This document shows, piece by piece, positions 5,540 to 11,519 of a DNA stretch of 12,185 nucleotides. The position numbers were made by a program, and so were the translations under genes. The stretch is from Chloroflexota bacterium (GTDB lineage Bacteria; Chloroflexota; Anaerolineae; Caldilineales; Caldilineaceae). Position 1 is the stretch's first letter. Every line of letters begins with the position of its first letter. Below the pieces are notes generated by a model, which did not search any database, had not been told where the DNA came from, and was given only the letters and a program-made list of their open reading frames with translations. The stretch lies in NCBI GenBank assembly GCA_003577365.1, contig QEUY01000030.1, positions 1 to 12,185 on the forward strand. The letters run 5' to 3'.

Positions 5540-8434
5540 ATGCGCCATCTGCGCTGGGCCTGGCGCTTGGCCGCAACCGTGCTGGTGGTCTGGCTGGGGG
5601 TCGCGCCCGGCGCGGCCCAGGCGGCGCAAGCGGAGCGCGCCGGCGGCCTGCTCCACCTGGTCGTCGAGTTGGAGATGCCTTCGGCAGTAGAGGTCTACGC
5701 CGCGCAGCAGGCCGCAGGGGAGATCGCGGCCGCGGGCCTGGCCGCGGCCACCCAGGCGCAAGTCGTCGCCGCGGACCAAGCCCAGCAGGCCCTGTTGGCG
5801 CAGCTTGCCGCCCTGGACGCGCAGGTGATCTACCGGGTGCAGCGCGTCTATAACGGCGTGGCGGTGCGTGTCCCCGCGTCCGCGCTCGTCGACCTGGCAG
5901 CCCTGCCCGGCGTGCGCGCCCTGCACCCGTTGATCCCCAAGCTGCCGAGCAACAGCCGCGCCGTGCCCCGCCTGGGCGCGCCCAGCGCCTGGCGCGCCGC
6001 GCCGGGGCTGACCGGCGACGGCGTCACCATTGCCATCGTCGATACCGGCATCGACTATCTGCACACTGCGTTTGGCGGGCCGGGCAAGGGCTACAGCGCC
6101 AACGACCCCACGCGCACCGGCGACGCGCCCAACTTCCCCGGCGTCAAGGTGATCGGCGGCTATGATTTTGCCGGCGACGACTACAACGCCAATGCGGGGA
6201 GCGACGGCTATCAGCCCTTTCCCCGGCCCGACCCCGACCCGATGGACTGCTATGGCTCTGGTCACGGCACGCATGTGGCGGGCAGCGCCGCGGGCTATGG
6301 GGTCACAGAGACGGGCGCGACCTATGGCGGGCGCTATCCGCCGCCAACGACATCATTCCGCATCGGCCCCGGCGTCGCGCCCCACGCCCAGGTCTACGCG
6401 CTCAAGGTCTTTGGCTGCAGCGGCAGCAGTGACCTGGTCGACCTGGCGCTGGAGTGGGCTGTCGACCCCGATGGCGATGGCGATTTTGCCGACCGCGCCG
6501 ATGTAATCAACCTGTCGCTCGGCTCCCCGTTCGGCGCGGTGGACGACATCACCGCGCTGGCCGCGGCCAACGCCGCCAAGACCGGCGCGCTGGTGGTGGC
6601 GGCCGCGGGCAATGACGGCGATCTTTTCTACGCCGTCTCGACGCCCGGCGCGGCGGATGCCGTCCTCACTGTGGCCGCGTCGACTCTGCCGGCGACCGCC
6701 GCGCCGGAGAGCATCACATCATTCTCGTCGCGCGGCCCGCGGCGTGTCGGGCCAAACGGGACGATGGGGCTGAAGCCCGATCTGGCCGCGCCGGGGGATG
6801 GCATCGTTTCGGCCAAGGCGGGGTCGGGCAATGGCAGAGCGAGCGGGTCGGGCACGTCGATGTCCAGCGCGCTGGCCGCAGGAGCCATGGCGCTCTTACG
6901 CCAGGCCCACCCGGCGGATGCCGTCGACGTCCCCGCCTGGACGGTTGTCGAGTTAAAGGCGCTGGCGATGAACACGGCGCTGCCTTTGACCGACGCGGCG
7001 GGGCGCAGCTATGGCCCCACGCGCGCCGGCGCGGGATGGCTGGACATCAGCCGCGCCCTTGCCGGCCAGGTGATCGCCTATCACGCCGCCGCACCCGACC
7101 AGGTGAGCATCCACTTCGGCGTGCCAGAGGTGCTGGACAGCTATCAGGCAGTGGCCGCGCTGCGCATCGCCAACAAAGGCCCCGCGCCTATCGCCCTGAC
7201 CGTGGGCTACAGCACTGCCGTACCGCTGCCCGGCGCGTCCATCACGGTGAACGCCGGGCAGGTCATCACCGTGCCTGCGGGCGGCTTTGCCACCACGCCG
7301 GTGACCTTGACCGTCGACGCCGCCGCGCTGCGCCATCTGCCTGACCCCACCCTGACCCAGAACAGCGCCGTCCCACGCAGTTGGCTGGCCGAGGTCAGCG
7401 GCTATGTGACCTTGACGCCCGCGGGGACCTTAGCCGGGCCGCAGCCTGCGCTGCGCGTGCCGGTCTATGCCGCGCCGCGGCCGGTGGGCCAACTGCAGGT
7501 CAACCCGGCAGGGCTGGACATGGGCGCGGCGCTGCGCGCTACCCGCTGGCTCACCTATACGGGCGCAGGGCTGGCGCTGGAGGACGCTTCCGGCACGCCG
7601 CCGTCTCTGCCCGTGGCCTTGGGCGGGGTCTTTACGCTGCACCGGCGCAGCCCGCCGATCCAGACCGCGCCTGGCGGTCTGCCCAGCCTGGGACGCTATG
7701 CCCAGGCCGACCTGGCCGCCGTGGGCCTGGCGCTGAAGCCGCCGCCGCGCCTGCCGCAGACGCTTGATGTGGCCGTCGCCACCTATGCGCCGTGGTCGAC
7801 GCCGCACGAAGTGCGTTTTGTCGTCAGCTTTGACACCGACCTGGACGGGACGGCGGACCTGCAGTTGTCCAACAGCGACCATGTCGCTTGGTCTGTGCTG
7901 GGCCGTGGCGGCAGCGATGCCTTTGCCGCGGTGCTGCTCGACACGCGCGACCGGCGCACCGTGCTGGAGCCGCCGCTCAACGGCTATGCGGCAGGCCAAT
8001 ATGATACCCGCCTGTTTAACAGCCGCGTGATGGTGCTGCCGGTGCGTATCGCCGATCTGCGGCTGCGGGCCGGCAAACCGCGTTTTGCCTATCGGGTGGA
8101 AAGCTACAGCGAGGATGTGATGAACGCCCAGCCGTTGGGGCTGGTGGTGGACAGCACGCCGTGGATCGAGGTCGATCTGGCCGCGCCCGGTCTGGCAGTG
8201 GATTCAGCCGCCAACATGCCGGCGCTCACTGCCGTCCGGCCAGGTGAAGGGGTACAAGTCGTGTTTGATGCCGCGGGCGCACACGGCAACCGGGGCCTAT
8301 TGGCCGTCTATCTCCACAACGCGGTCGAGCGCCAGGTGGAGAGTATCCCGGTGCGCTATGATGCGCGGGCGCATCTGCCTTGGGTCTCTTCCCGCAATGT
8401 CGAGCGTTATCTGCCGCGCGTCTCTGCGCCCTAG
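5540..8434 (+). CDS. Secreted subtilisin-like serine protease (S8, Vpr-like)
   Basis: A 964-residue extracellular protease. A signal peptide ends near residue 28 (AQA). Residues 33-138 resemble an I9 propeptide (VYNGVAVRVPASALVDLAALPGV). The catalytic domain has the complete set: Asp168 in AIVDTGIDY, His242 in GHGTHVAG, the oxyanion Asn358 in AAAGNDGD and Ser440 in SGSGTSMSS. The long Asp-to-His insert with KVIGGYDFAGDDYNA and PDPDPMDC is typical of Vpr-like subtilases. DPDGDGDFADRAD (309-321) looks like a calcium-binding loop preceding VINLSLGS. About 510-650 is beta-rich and resembles the Fn3-like domain of lactocepin-type proteases. The C-terminal part contains a second DTDLDGTADL stretch from residue 765. 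There is no C-terminal membrane anchor or sorting motif, so release into the medium is likely. AAGGAG (5525-5530) lies 9 bp before the ATG. Confidence 0.95.
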   Translation: MRHLRWAWRLAATVLVVWLGVAPGAAQAAQAERAGGLLHLVVELEMPSAVEVYAAQQAAGEIAAAGLAAATQAQVVAADQAQQALLAQLAALDAQVIYRVQRVYNGVAVRVPASALVDLAALPGVRALHPLIPKLPSNSRAVPRLGAPSAWRAAPGLTGDGVTIAIVDTGIDYLHTAFGGPGKGYSANDPTRTGDAPNFPGVKVIGGYDFAGDDYNANAGSDGYQPFPRPDPDPMDCYGSGHGTHVAGSAAGYGVTETGATYGGRYPPPTTSFRIGPGVAPHAQVYALKVFGCSGSSDLVDLALEWAVDPDGDGDFADRADVINLSLGSPFGAVDDITALAAANAAKTGALVVAAAGNDGDLFYAVSTPGAADAVLTVAASTLPATAAPESITSFSSRGPRRVGPNGTMGLKPDLAAPGDGIVSAKAGSGNGRASGSGTSMSSALAAGAMALLRQAHPADAVDVPAWTVVELKALAMNTALPLTDAAGRSYGPTRAGAGWLDISRALAGQVIAYHAAAPDQVSIHFGVPEVLDSYQAVAALRIANKGPAPIALTVGYSTAVPLPGASITVNAGQVITVPAGGFATTPVTLTVDAAALRHLPDPTLTQNSAVPRSWLAEVSGYVTLTPAGTLAGPQPALRVPVYAAPRPVGQLQVNPAGLDMGAALRATRWLTYTGAGLALEDASGTPPSLPVALGGVFTLHRRSPPIQTAPGGLPSLGRYAQADLAAVGLALKPPPRLPQTLDVAVATYAPWSTPHEVRFVVSFDTDLDGTADLQLSNSDHVAWSVLGRGGSDAFAAVLLDTRDRRTVLEPPLNGYAAGQYDTRLFNSRVMVLPVRIADLRLRAGKPRFAYRVESYSEDVMNAQPLGLVVDSTPWIEVDLAAPGLAVDSAANMPALTAVRPGEGVQVVFDAAGAHGNRGLLAVYLHNAVERQVESIPVRYDARAHLPWVSSRNVERYLPRVSAP

Positions 8435-8440
8435 GCGGGG

Positions 8441-9145
8441 CTATCCGGCGACGAGATAGCGACCGCAGCTTGGGCAGACCGTGAGCGTTGCGGTGCTGCT
8501 GCCCAGCCCGTTGACGATGCCGGTCGGGATCTGCACATGACAGGCGCCGCAGACGCCGTCCTGCACTGGGGCGACGGCGATGCCTGCTTTGCGCTTGCGC
8601 ATATTGTCATAGCGTTCCAAGAGCGCAGCGGGCAGGGCCGCGGCCAACGCTTCGCGCTTGCGTTTGAGCAAGATATAGTTCTGTTTGAGTTTGGTCTCCT
8701 CCTGTTTGAGGTCGCTTTGGCCGCTGGTCCACTCGCCCTCCAGCCGGCTCAGTTCGCGCTGCTGCTCGTGCAGTTGGCCGGTCAGTTCGTCGGCGTGCAT
8801 CAGCGCTTCGACGGCCTGGTCGTCGACCAAGGTGCGATGGCGGCGCAGCGAGTCAAGATTTTCCTGGAGGCTGTTTAGCTCTTTGGGGTCGCGGATACTG
8901 CCGCTCATCAACTTATCTTCGGTGCTCTTGATACGCGTTGCCAGCGATTTGGATTCCAGCTCCGCGTCCTTCTGCTTGGCATGCCACTGGTGCAGCATGG
9001 TCTTGGTCTCGGTGACCTGTTGGCGGGCGGCGCGCACGGTTTCGCTTTCGCCCAGTTGGTGCTGAACTTGCTGTAACCGGCGCGCAACCTTGAGCCAGGC
9101 CAGATCGACCTTTTGCAGCTCATAGAGCTTGATCGCTTCTTGCAC
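8441..9145 (-). CDS. Coiled-coil protein with C-terminal zinc ribbon (zf-RING_7, CdsZ/FlgZ family)
   Basis: A 234-residue protein. Residues about 5-175 form a long coiled coil rich in Gln, Glu, Leu and Lys (SLQENLDSLRRHRTLVDD; QEETKLKQNYILLKRKREAL). The end is a zinc ribbon with cysteines at 199, 202, 224 and 227 (CGACH and CPSCG). This layout is that of the C4-type zinc ribbon family that includes Helicobacter FlgZ (HP0958) and chlamydial CdsZ. Members are thought to be adaptors, some binding RNA or secretion chaperones; the partner here is unknown. Start chosen: GTG at 9145 with GGAGG 5 bp upstream. A GTG at 9250 extends the protein to 269 residues, but the added stretch is not coiled coil and its GAGGT site is too close. 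It converges on the protease with 6 bp between stops and no visible terminator. Confidence 0.88.
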   Translation of the reverse strand: MQEAIKLYELQKVDLAWLKVARRLQQVQHQLGESETVRAARQQVTETKTMLHQWHAKQKDAELESKSLATRIKSTEDKLMSGSIRDPKELNSLQENLDSLRRHRTLVDDQAVEALMHADELTGQLHEQQRELSRLEGEWTSGQSDLKQEETKLKQNYILLKRKREALAAALPAALLERYDNMRKRKAGIAVAPVQDGVCGACHVQIPTGIVNGLGSSTATLTVCPSCGRYLVAG

Positions 9146-9150
9146 TCTTC

Positions 9151-9155
9151 CCTCC
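9151..9155 (-). promoter_or_regulatory. Ribosome binding site that sets the zinc ribbon start
   Basis: Reading leftwards, GGAGG lies 5 bp before the GTG at 9145. This supports the shorter 234-residue form over the 269-residue form. Confidence 0.75.
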
Positions 9156-9262
9156 GGGTTGGTTGAAAAGCGGGGGATGCGTTGGAATACGAGCGCCGCG
9201 CGCTTCTGGATCAGGGGGATCGACCCACCGGGCATAGACAAGACGCTCACACGACCTCAGAT

Positions 9263-9299
9263 CACAAGTCCTCATACCACAAGTCCTCATACCACAAGT
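9263..9299 (-). repeat. 15-bp tandem repeat in the zinc ribbon gene leader
   Basis: Unit cacaagtcctcatac occurs perfectly at 9263-9277 and 9278-9292, followed by a partial copy cacaagt (9293-9299). The partial copy merges with the -10 box of the leftward promoter, so the array lies right at the predicted transcription start and in the leader. Its unit length is divisible by three. Confidence 0.85.
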
Positions 9300-9324
9300 A
9301 TAGCACGGCGGCGTGAAGTGTCCA
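9297..9324 (-). promoter_or_regulatory. Sigma70-type promoter for the zinc ribbon gene
   Basis: Reading leftwards, TGGACA (9319-9324) and TATACT (9297-9302) are 16 bp apart. Each hexamer is one base from consensus. Predicted transcription start is near 9290, giving a leader of about 145 nt before the GTG at 9145. Confidence 0.7.
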
Positions 9325-9463
9325 AATAGCTTGTCATAATCTAAAGTTAATCCGCAGCGATTGCCTCGTCCGCAGCGCGCATCTGGCCGCGGCGGCGAAC
9401 TTGCGCGTTCGCCGTGATGCGCGGACAATGGCGCGTACGAACCGGCGCGGCGGCGAGATCGTC

Positions 9464-9533
9464 GCTGTGATCCTGTCGCCGTGATCCCATCCCTGTGATC
9501 TTGCTGCTGCGATCTTGCCGCTGCGATCCCGGC
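9464..9533 (+). repeat. Five-copy 14-bp tandem repeat with a GATC in each unit
   Basis: Units are 9464-9477 gctgtgatcctgtc, 9478-9491 gccgtgatcccatc, 9492-9505 cctgtgatcttgct, 9506-9519 gctgcgatcttgcc and 9520-9533 gctgcgatcccggc. GATC recurs at exact 14-bp steps (9469, 9483, 9497, 9511, 9525). The copies have drifted, so the array is not newly formed. It ends 7 bp before the purine-rich site ahead of flp. Confidence 0.85.
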
Positions 9534-9559
9534 ATGAGCGAAAGGAAATCCGACCGTCC

Positions 9560-9718
9560 ATGGCTCGACTGCCATCCAACCGGGGCGGGCAGAGTTTTAT
9601 CGAGTTCGCCCTGATCATCATTCTGTTTGCGATCGTGCTGCTCTCGATCCTGCTGATCTTGGGCGACGATCTGCGCACCTTTGTCAACGACCTCTTCCAG
9701 ACCTGGTTTCCGGGCTAG
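9560..9718 (+). CDS. Flp-type (type IVb) prepilin, 52 residues
   Basis: A small prepilin-like protein. After the short basic leader MARLPSNRGG comes QSFIEFALIIILFAIVLLSI. Cleavage after Gly10 would leave a mature chain of 42 residues with Glu at position 5, the hallmark of prepilin peptidase substrates, and a hydrophobic helix of about 20 residues. Length and the QS-x-I-E-F-AL pattern fit Flp/Tad pilins (RGQSMVEYAL is typical) better than TadE, which is longer. The tail DDLRTFVNDLFQTWFPG is short, as in Flp. AAAGGA (9541-9546) is 13 bp from the ATG, which is long. No assembly genes (tadA, tadB, tadC, prepilin peptidase) are in the window, so the export machinery must be elsewhere. It ends 9 bp before comF. 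Confidence 0.8.
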   Translation: MARLPSNRGGQSFIEFALIIILFAIVLLSILLILGDDLRTFVNDLFQTWFPG

Positions 9719-9727
9719 GCGGCGGGT

Positions 9728-10459
9728 ATGGAGATGCGCCGGCGTCTGGCGGCCCTGGGCCATGCCGGGCTAGACCTGCTCTTCCCGCCGGTGTGCGCCG
9801 GCTGTGGCCGCGCGGGTCACCTCTTCTGCCCGCGCTGCGCCCAGGCCGTCGAACCTGTGCCGCAGCCCATCTGCGCCCGGTGTGGGCGGCCCCAGCCGGC
9901 TGCGGTGGCGCAGTGTGCGGCCTGCCGCGCCGCGTCTGCCCGCCCGCTGCGTCTCAGCCGGGCCGCGGCGCTGCACACCTCCCCGCTGCGCCAGGCTATC
10001 CATGCGTTGAAATATGAACAGCAGCCGGAGCTGGCCGTGCCCTTGGCGCGCTATCTGATCGCGGTCTTTGCCGAGCCGCCTTGGGCGGGGTTGGACGCGA
10101 CCCTGGACGCGGTGATCCCGGTGCCGCTGCATGCCCAGCGGCTGGCCGAACGCGGCTACAACCAGTCGGAGCTGCTGGCCGCGGCCTTGGCATCGGCTGC
10201 CGGCTTGGCGCTGCATCCCGGCTGGCTGGCGCGCAGCCGCGAGACGCGCCAGCAGGTGGGGCTGGATGCGGCGCAGCGCCGCGCCAATGTCGACGGCGCG
10301 TTTGTGGCGTCGGCGGCGGTGGCAGGCTGTACGCTCTTGCTGGTCGACGATGTCTTTACCACAGGCGCGACGCTGCACGCCTGCGCCGCCGCAGCCCTGG
10401 CCCAAGGCGCCGCCGCCGTCTATGGGCTGACGCTGGCCATGCCCGCCTATACCCCCTGA
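9728..10459 (+). CDS. comF: ComF family protein (competence, phosphoribosyltransferase fold)
   Basis: A 243-residue protein of the ComF/GntX family, needed in transformable bacteria for internalising single-stranded DNA and acting in the cytoplasm. Two zinc-finger pairs precede the main domain: Cys23, 26, 34, 37 (CAGC and CPRC) and Cys49, 52, 63, 66 (CARC and CAAC). The family motifs follow: IHALKY (91-96), VIPVPLHAQRLAERGYNQ (129-146), RETRQQVGLDAAQRRANV (171-188) and the PRPP loop LLLVDDVFTTGATL (203-216) with both Asp residues intact. The ATG at 9728 has only a weak GC-rich upstream site. ATG at 9734 is an alternative two codons in. It follows flp by 9 bp and is very likely co-transcribed with it. 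Confidence 0.95.
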   Translation: MEMRRRLAALGHAGLDLLFPPVCAGCGRAGHLFCPRCAQAVEPVPQPICARCGRPQPAAVAQCAACRAASARPLRLSRAAALHTSPLRQAIHALKYEQQPELAVPLARYLIAVFAEPPWAGLDATLDAVIPVPLHAQRLAERGYNQSELLAAALASAAGLALHPGWLARSRETRQQVGLDAAQRRANVDGAFVASAAVAGCTLLLVDDVFTTGATLHACAAAALAQGAAAVYGLTLAMPAYTP

Positions 10460-10462
10460 GCC

Positions 10463-10526
10463 GCGCGCCCCCGTCGTGCGGGTTGTGTTTTCGCAGTCTG
10501 TGTGCTATGCTGCGCGCCCCCGTCGT
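10463..10526 (+). repeat. Pair of perfect 15-bp direct repeats flanking the CHRD promoter
   Basis: gcgcgcccccgtcgt occurs at 10463-10477 and again at 10512-10526, 49 bp apart. One copy is just upstream of the -35 region and the other starts right after the -10 box, over the predicted transcription start. The placement suits a paired regulator site, though GC-rich sequence makes chance repeats somewhat more likely. Confidence 0.7.
10483..10511 (+). promoter_or_regulatory. Extended -10 promoter for the CHRD gene
   Basis: TTGTGT (10483-10488) and TATGCT (10506-10511) are 17 bp apart. TG at 10503-10504 gives an extended -10 (TGCTATGCT), which can make up for the weaker -35. Transcription would start near 10518, about 50 nt before the start codon. 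Confidence 0.55.
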
Positions 10527-10567
10527 TTTCGCGATGCTTCCGTGTAGAAATCTGCAAAGGAGGAACC

Positions 10568-11038
10568 ATGCGTGTACGACGATTTGGCCCACATGTCTTC
10601 GCCGCCTTCATCGCACTCCTGTTGGTGTTGGTCTCCGGCCATCTGGCCTTGGCCAAACAGCTTGCCCCCGGCGAGGTGGGGGGAAGACCGCTCTATGCCA
10701 CGCTCACCGGGGCTGCCGAAGCGCCCGGCCCCGGCGACCCTGACGGCAGCGGCTCCGCCGTGGTCACGCTCAACCAGGGACAAGGGGTCGTCTGCTTCGA
10801 CATCGAGGTCGCGGGGATCGACCAAGTGATAGCCGCCCACATCCATGTGGCCCCTGTGGGCGTGGCTGGGCCGGTGGTGGTGAATTTCAACCCGGCTGTC
10901 AACGGGCTGCGCAACTGCGTCAGCGGTGTCGATCCAGAGTTGGTCAAGGCGATTCGCCAGAACCCTGCCAACTATTATGTGAACGTGCATACGACGGCCT
11001 TCCCCGCGGGCGCGGTGCGCGGGCAGCTCGGCAAGTAA
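10568..11038 (+). CDS. Secreted CHRD-domain protein
   Basis: A 156-residue protein with a signal peptide ending near Ala29 (ALA, then KQ) and a single CHRD domain (first defined in chordin; of unknown function in bacteria). The family marks are clear: LYATLTGAAEAPGPGDPDGSG (42-62), VVCFDIEVAG (74-83), AAHIHVAPVGVAGPVVVNF (89-107) and YYVNVHTTAFPAGAVRGQL (136-154). Cys76 and Cys117 could form a disulfide after export. AAGGAGG (10557-10563) lies 4 bp before the ATG at 10568. An upstream in-frame ATG at 10507 falls inside the -10 box, so it is not used. The gene has its own predicted promoter and probably forms a single-gene unit. Confidence 0.92.
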   Translation: MRVRRFGPHVFAAFIALLLVLVSGHLALAKQLAPGEVGGRPLYATLTGAAEAPGPGDPDGSGSAVVTLNQGQGVVCFDIEVAGIDQVIAAHIHVAPVGVAGPVVVNFNPAVNGLRNCVSGVDPELVKAIRQNPANYYVNVHTTAFPAGAVRGQLGK

Positions 11039-11086
11039 CCCGGCAGCGACTGCACAGACATAAGCTCCCGCGGATTTTGGACGCCC

Positions 11087-11112
11087 AGCCCCGAAGCGAA
11101 AGCATCCGGGCT
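11087..11112 (+). other. Hairpin with GAAA tetraloop
   Basis: An 11-position stem with 9 Watson-Crick pairs and two single mismatches closes on GAAA, a GNRA tetraloop: AGCCC pairs with GGGCT, GA with TC, and GC with GC. It begins 49 bp after the CHRD stop. No T-run follows, so it is not a standard intrinsic terminator. Confidence 0.55.
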
Positions 11113-11117
11113 AAAGA

Positions 11118-11144
11118 GCAATGCCCCATGAAGTGGGGCGTTGC
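11118..11144 (+). other. Ten-bp stem hairpin
   Basis: GCAATGCCCC (11118-11127) pairs with GGGGCGTTGC (11135-11144) around the loop ATGAAGT. Nine pairs are Watson-Crick and one is a G-U wobble when read as plus-strand RNA. No T-run follows. It lies 5 bp after the previous hairpin and 6 bp before the nested inverted repeat. Confidence 0.75.
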
Positions 11145-11150
11145 GCAAAG

Positions 11151-11278
11151 GTGACCGGCGTTTCATCTCCCTTGCCCTTGTCCCCTTTGTCCTCTGCATG
11201 GCCCGCAGACGGGCCATTACCGATGGCAAAGCCGGGGCACAGCCCCATTCGCAAAGGGGGAAAGTAAGCGCCGGTCAC
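11151..11278. repeat. 128-bp nested inverted repeat (structured RNA or palindromic element)
   Basis: The outer arms GTGACCGGCG (11151-11160) and CGCCGGTCAC (11269-11278) are perfect 10-bp complements. Inside them CCCCTTTG (11182-11189) and CAAAGGGG (11252-11259) are perfect 8-bp complements. Inside those stand ATGGCCCG-CAGA-CGGGCCAT (11198-11217, 8-bp stem) and GGGGC-ACA-GCCCC (11234-11246, 5-bp stem). The nesting gives a branched fold with a central junction. It could be a noncoding RNA, a REP/MITE-like mobile palindrome, or a leader element. No flanking target duplication is visible. Confidence 0.65.
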
Positions 11279-11424
11279 TACATGCCGGATGCCGGCCCGG
11301 CTCACCCCTTGCCCGCTGCGACGGGCGGCTGTCTCCCGCCGCCAAACCTTCCTGATCAAAAGCTCGACCCTTGGCAAACTCGATATAAGTCGAGGACACT
11401 GGCGCGGCCAGATGGTACTGTGCT

Positions 11425-11461
11425 GCCCAGCGCCGGCGCGCGCTGGGCCGTCCTCCGGCCC
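11425..11461 (+). other. Two mutually exclusive hairpins upstream of the right-edge lipoprotein
   Basis: Hairpin one: GCCCAGCGC (11425-11433) pairs with GCGCTGGGC (11440-11448), a perfect 9-bp stem with a 6-nt loop. Hairpin two: GGGCCG (11445-11450) pairs with CGGCCC (11456-11461). They share 11445-11448, so only one can form at a time. If transcribed in the leader of the next gene they could act as a switch, but high GC makes such overlaps less surprising. Confidence 0.45.
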
Positions 11462-11506
11462 GAGACGGGAAGCGCCACATCGACGAAAGAAATATGAAAA
11501 GGAGAT

Positions 11507-11513
11507 GGAGGAG
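11507..11513 (+). promoter_or_regulatory. Ribosome binding site for the right-edge lipoprotein
   Basis: GGAGGAG lies 6 bp before the ATG at 11520 and is preceded by another purine-rich AAAAGGAG (11497-11504). It supports the ATG at 11520 over Met15. Confidence 0.85.
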
Positions 11514-11519
11514 AGCGAC

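Larger units (their letters stand above)
9146..9559. other. Divergent intergenic region between zinc ribbon gene and flp, 414 bp
   Basis: This gap holds a leftward promoter and 15-bp tandem repeats on its left side and a 14-bp tandem array on its right side. No convincing rightward promoter was found for flp. CATAAT at 9335-9340 is a possible -10 but has no matching -35. Nothing else is visible in 9341-9463. Confidence 0.55.
11039..11519. other. Hairpin-dense intergenic region, 481 bp
   Basis: No coding gene is supported here. It holds a GAAA-capped hairpin (11087-11112), a 10-bp hairpin (11118-11144), a 128-bp nested inverted repeat (11151-11278), small palindromes at 11284-11296 (GCCGG-ATG-CCGGC) and 11311-11326 (GCCCG and CGGGC), a 5-bp inverted repeat around TATAAG (11379-11394), and two overlapping hairpins (11425-11461). 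TATAAG at 11384-11389 could be a -10 for the next gene but has no good -35. Two open frames cross the region on opposite strands, but neither has a start signal. Confidence 0.7.

Noticed and set aside
5513..6274. 253-codon minus-strand frame inside the protease gene
   Set aside because: Antisense to the signal peptide, propeptide and catalytic domain of an intact S8 protease; repetitive Val/Gly/Arg composition.
9263..9533. CRISPR array
   Set aside because: The repeats are only 14-15 bp, contiguous, without spacers, and no cas gene is present. They are plain tandem repeats.
10461..10493. Intrinsic terminator after comF
   Set aside because: The only stem (CCCG with CGGG) has four pairs, and the following tract ttgtgtttt overlaps the -35 of the next promoter, so this is too weak to call.
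11141..11497. 118-codon plus-strand frame through the hairpin region
   Set aside because: It runs through palindromes with no ribosome binding site and a product of no recognisable family. The region is better explained by its inverted repeats.
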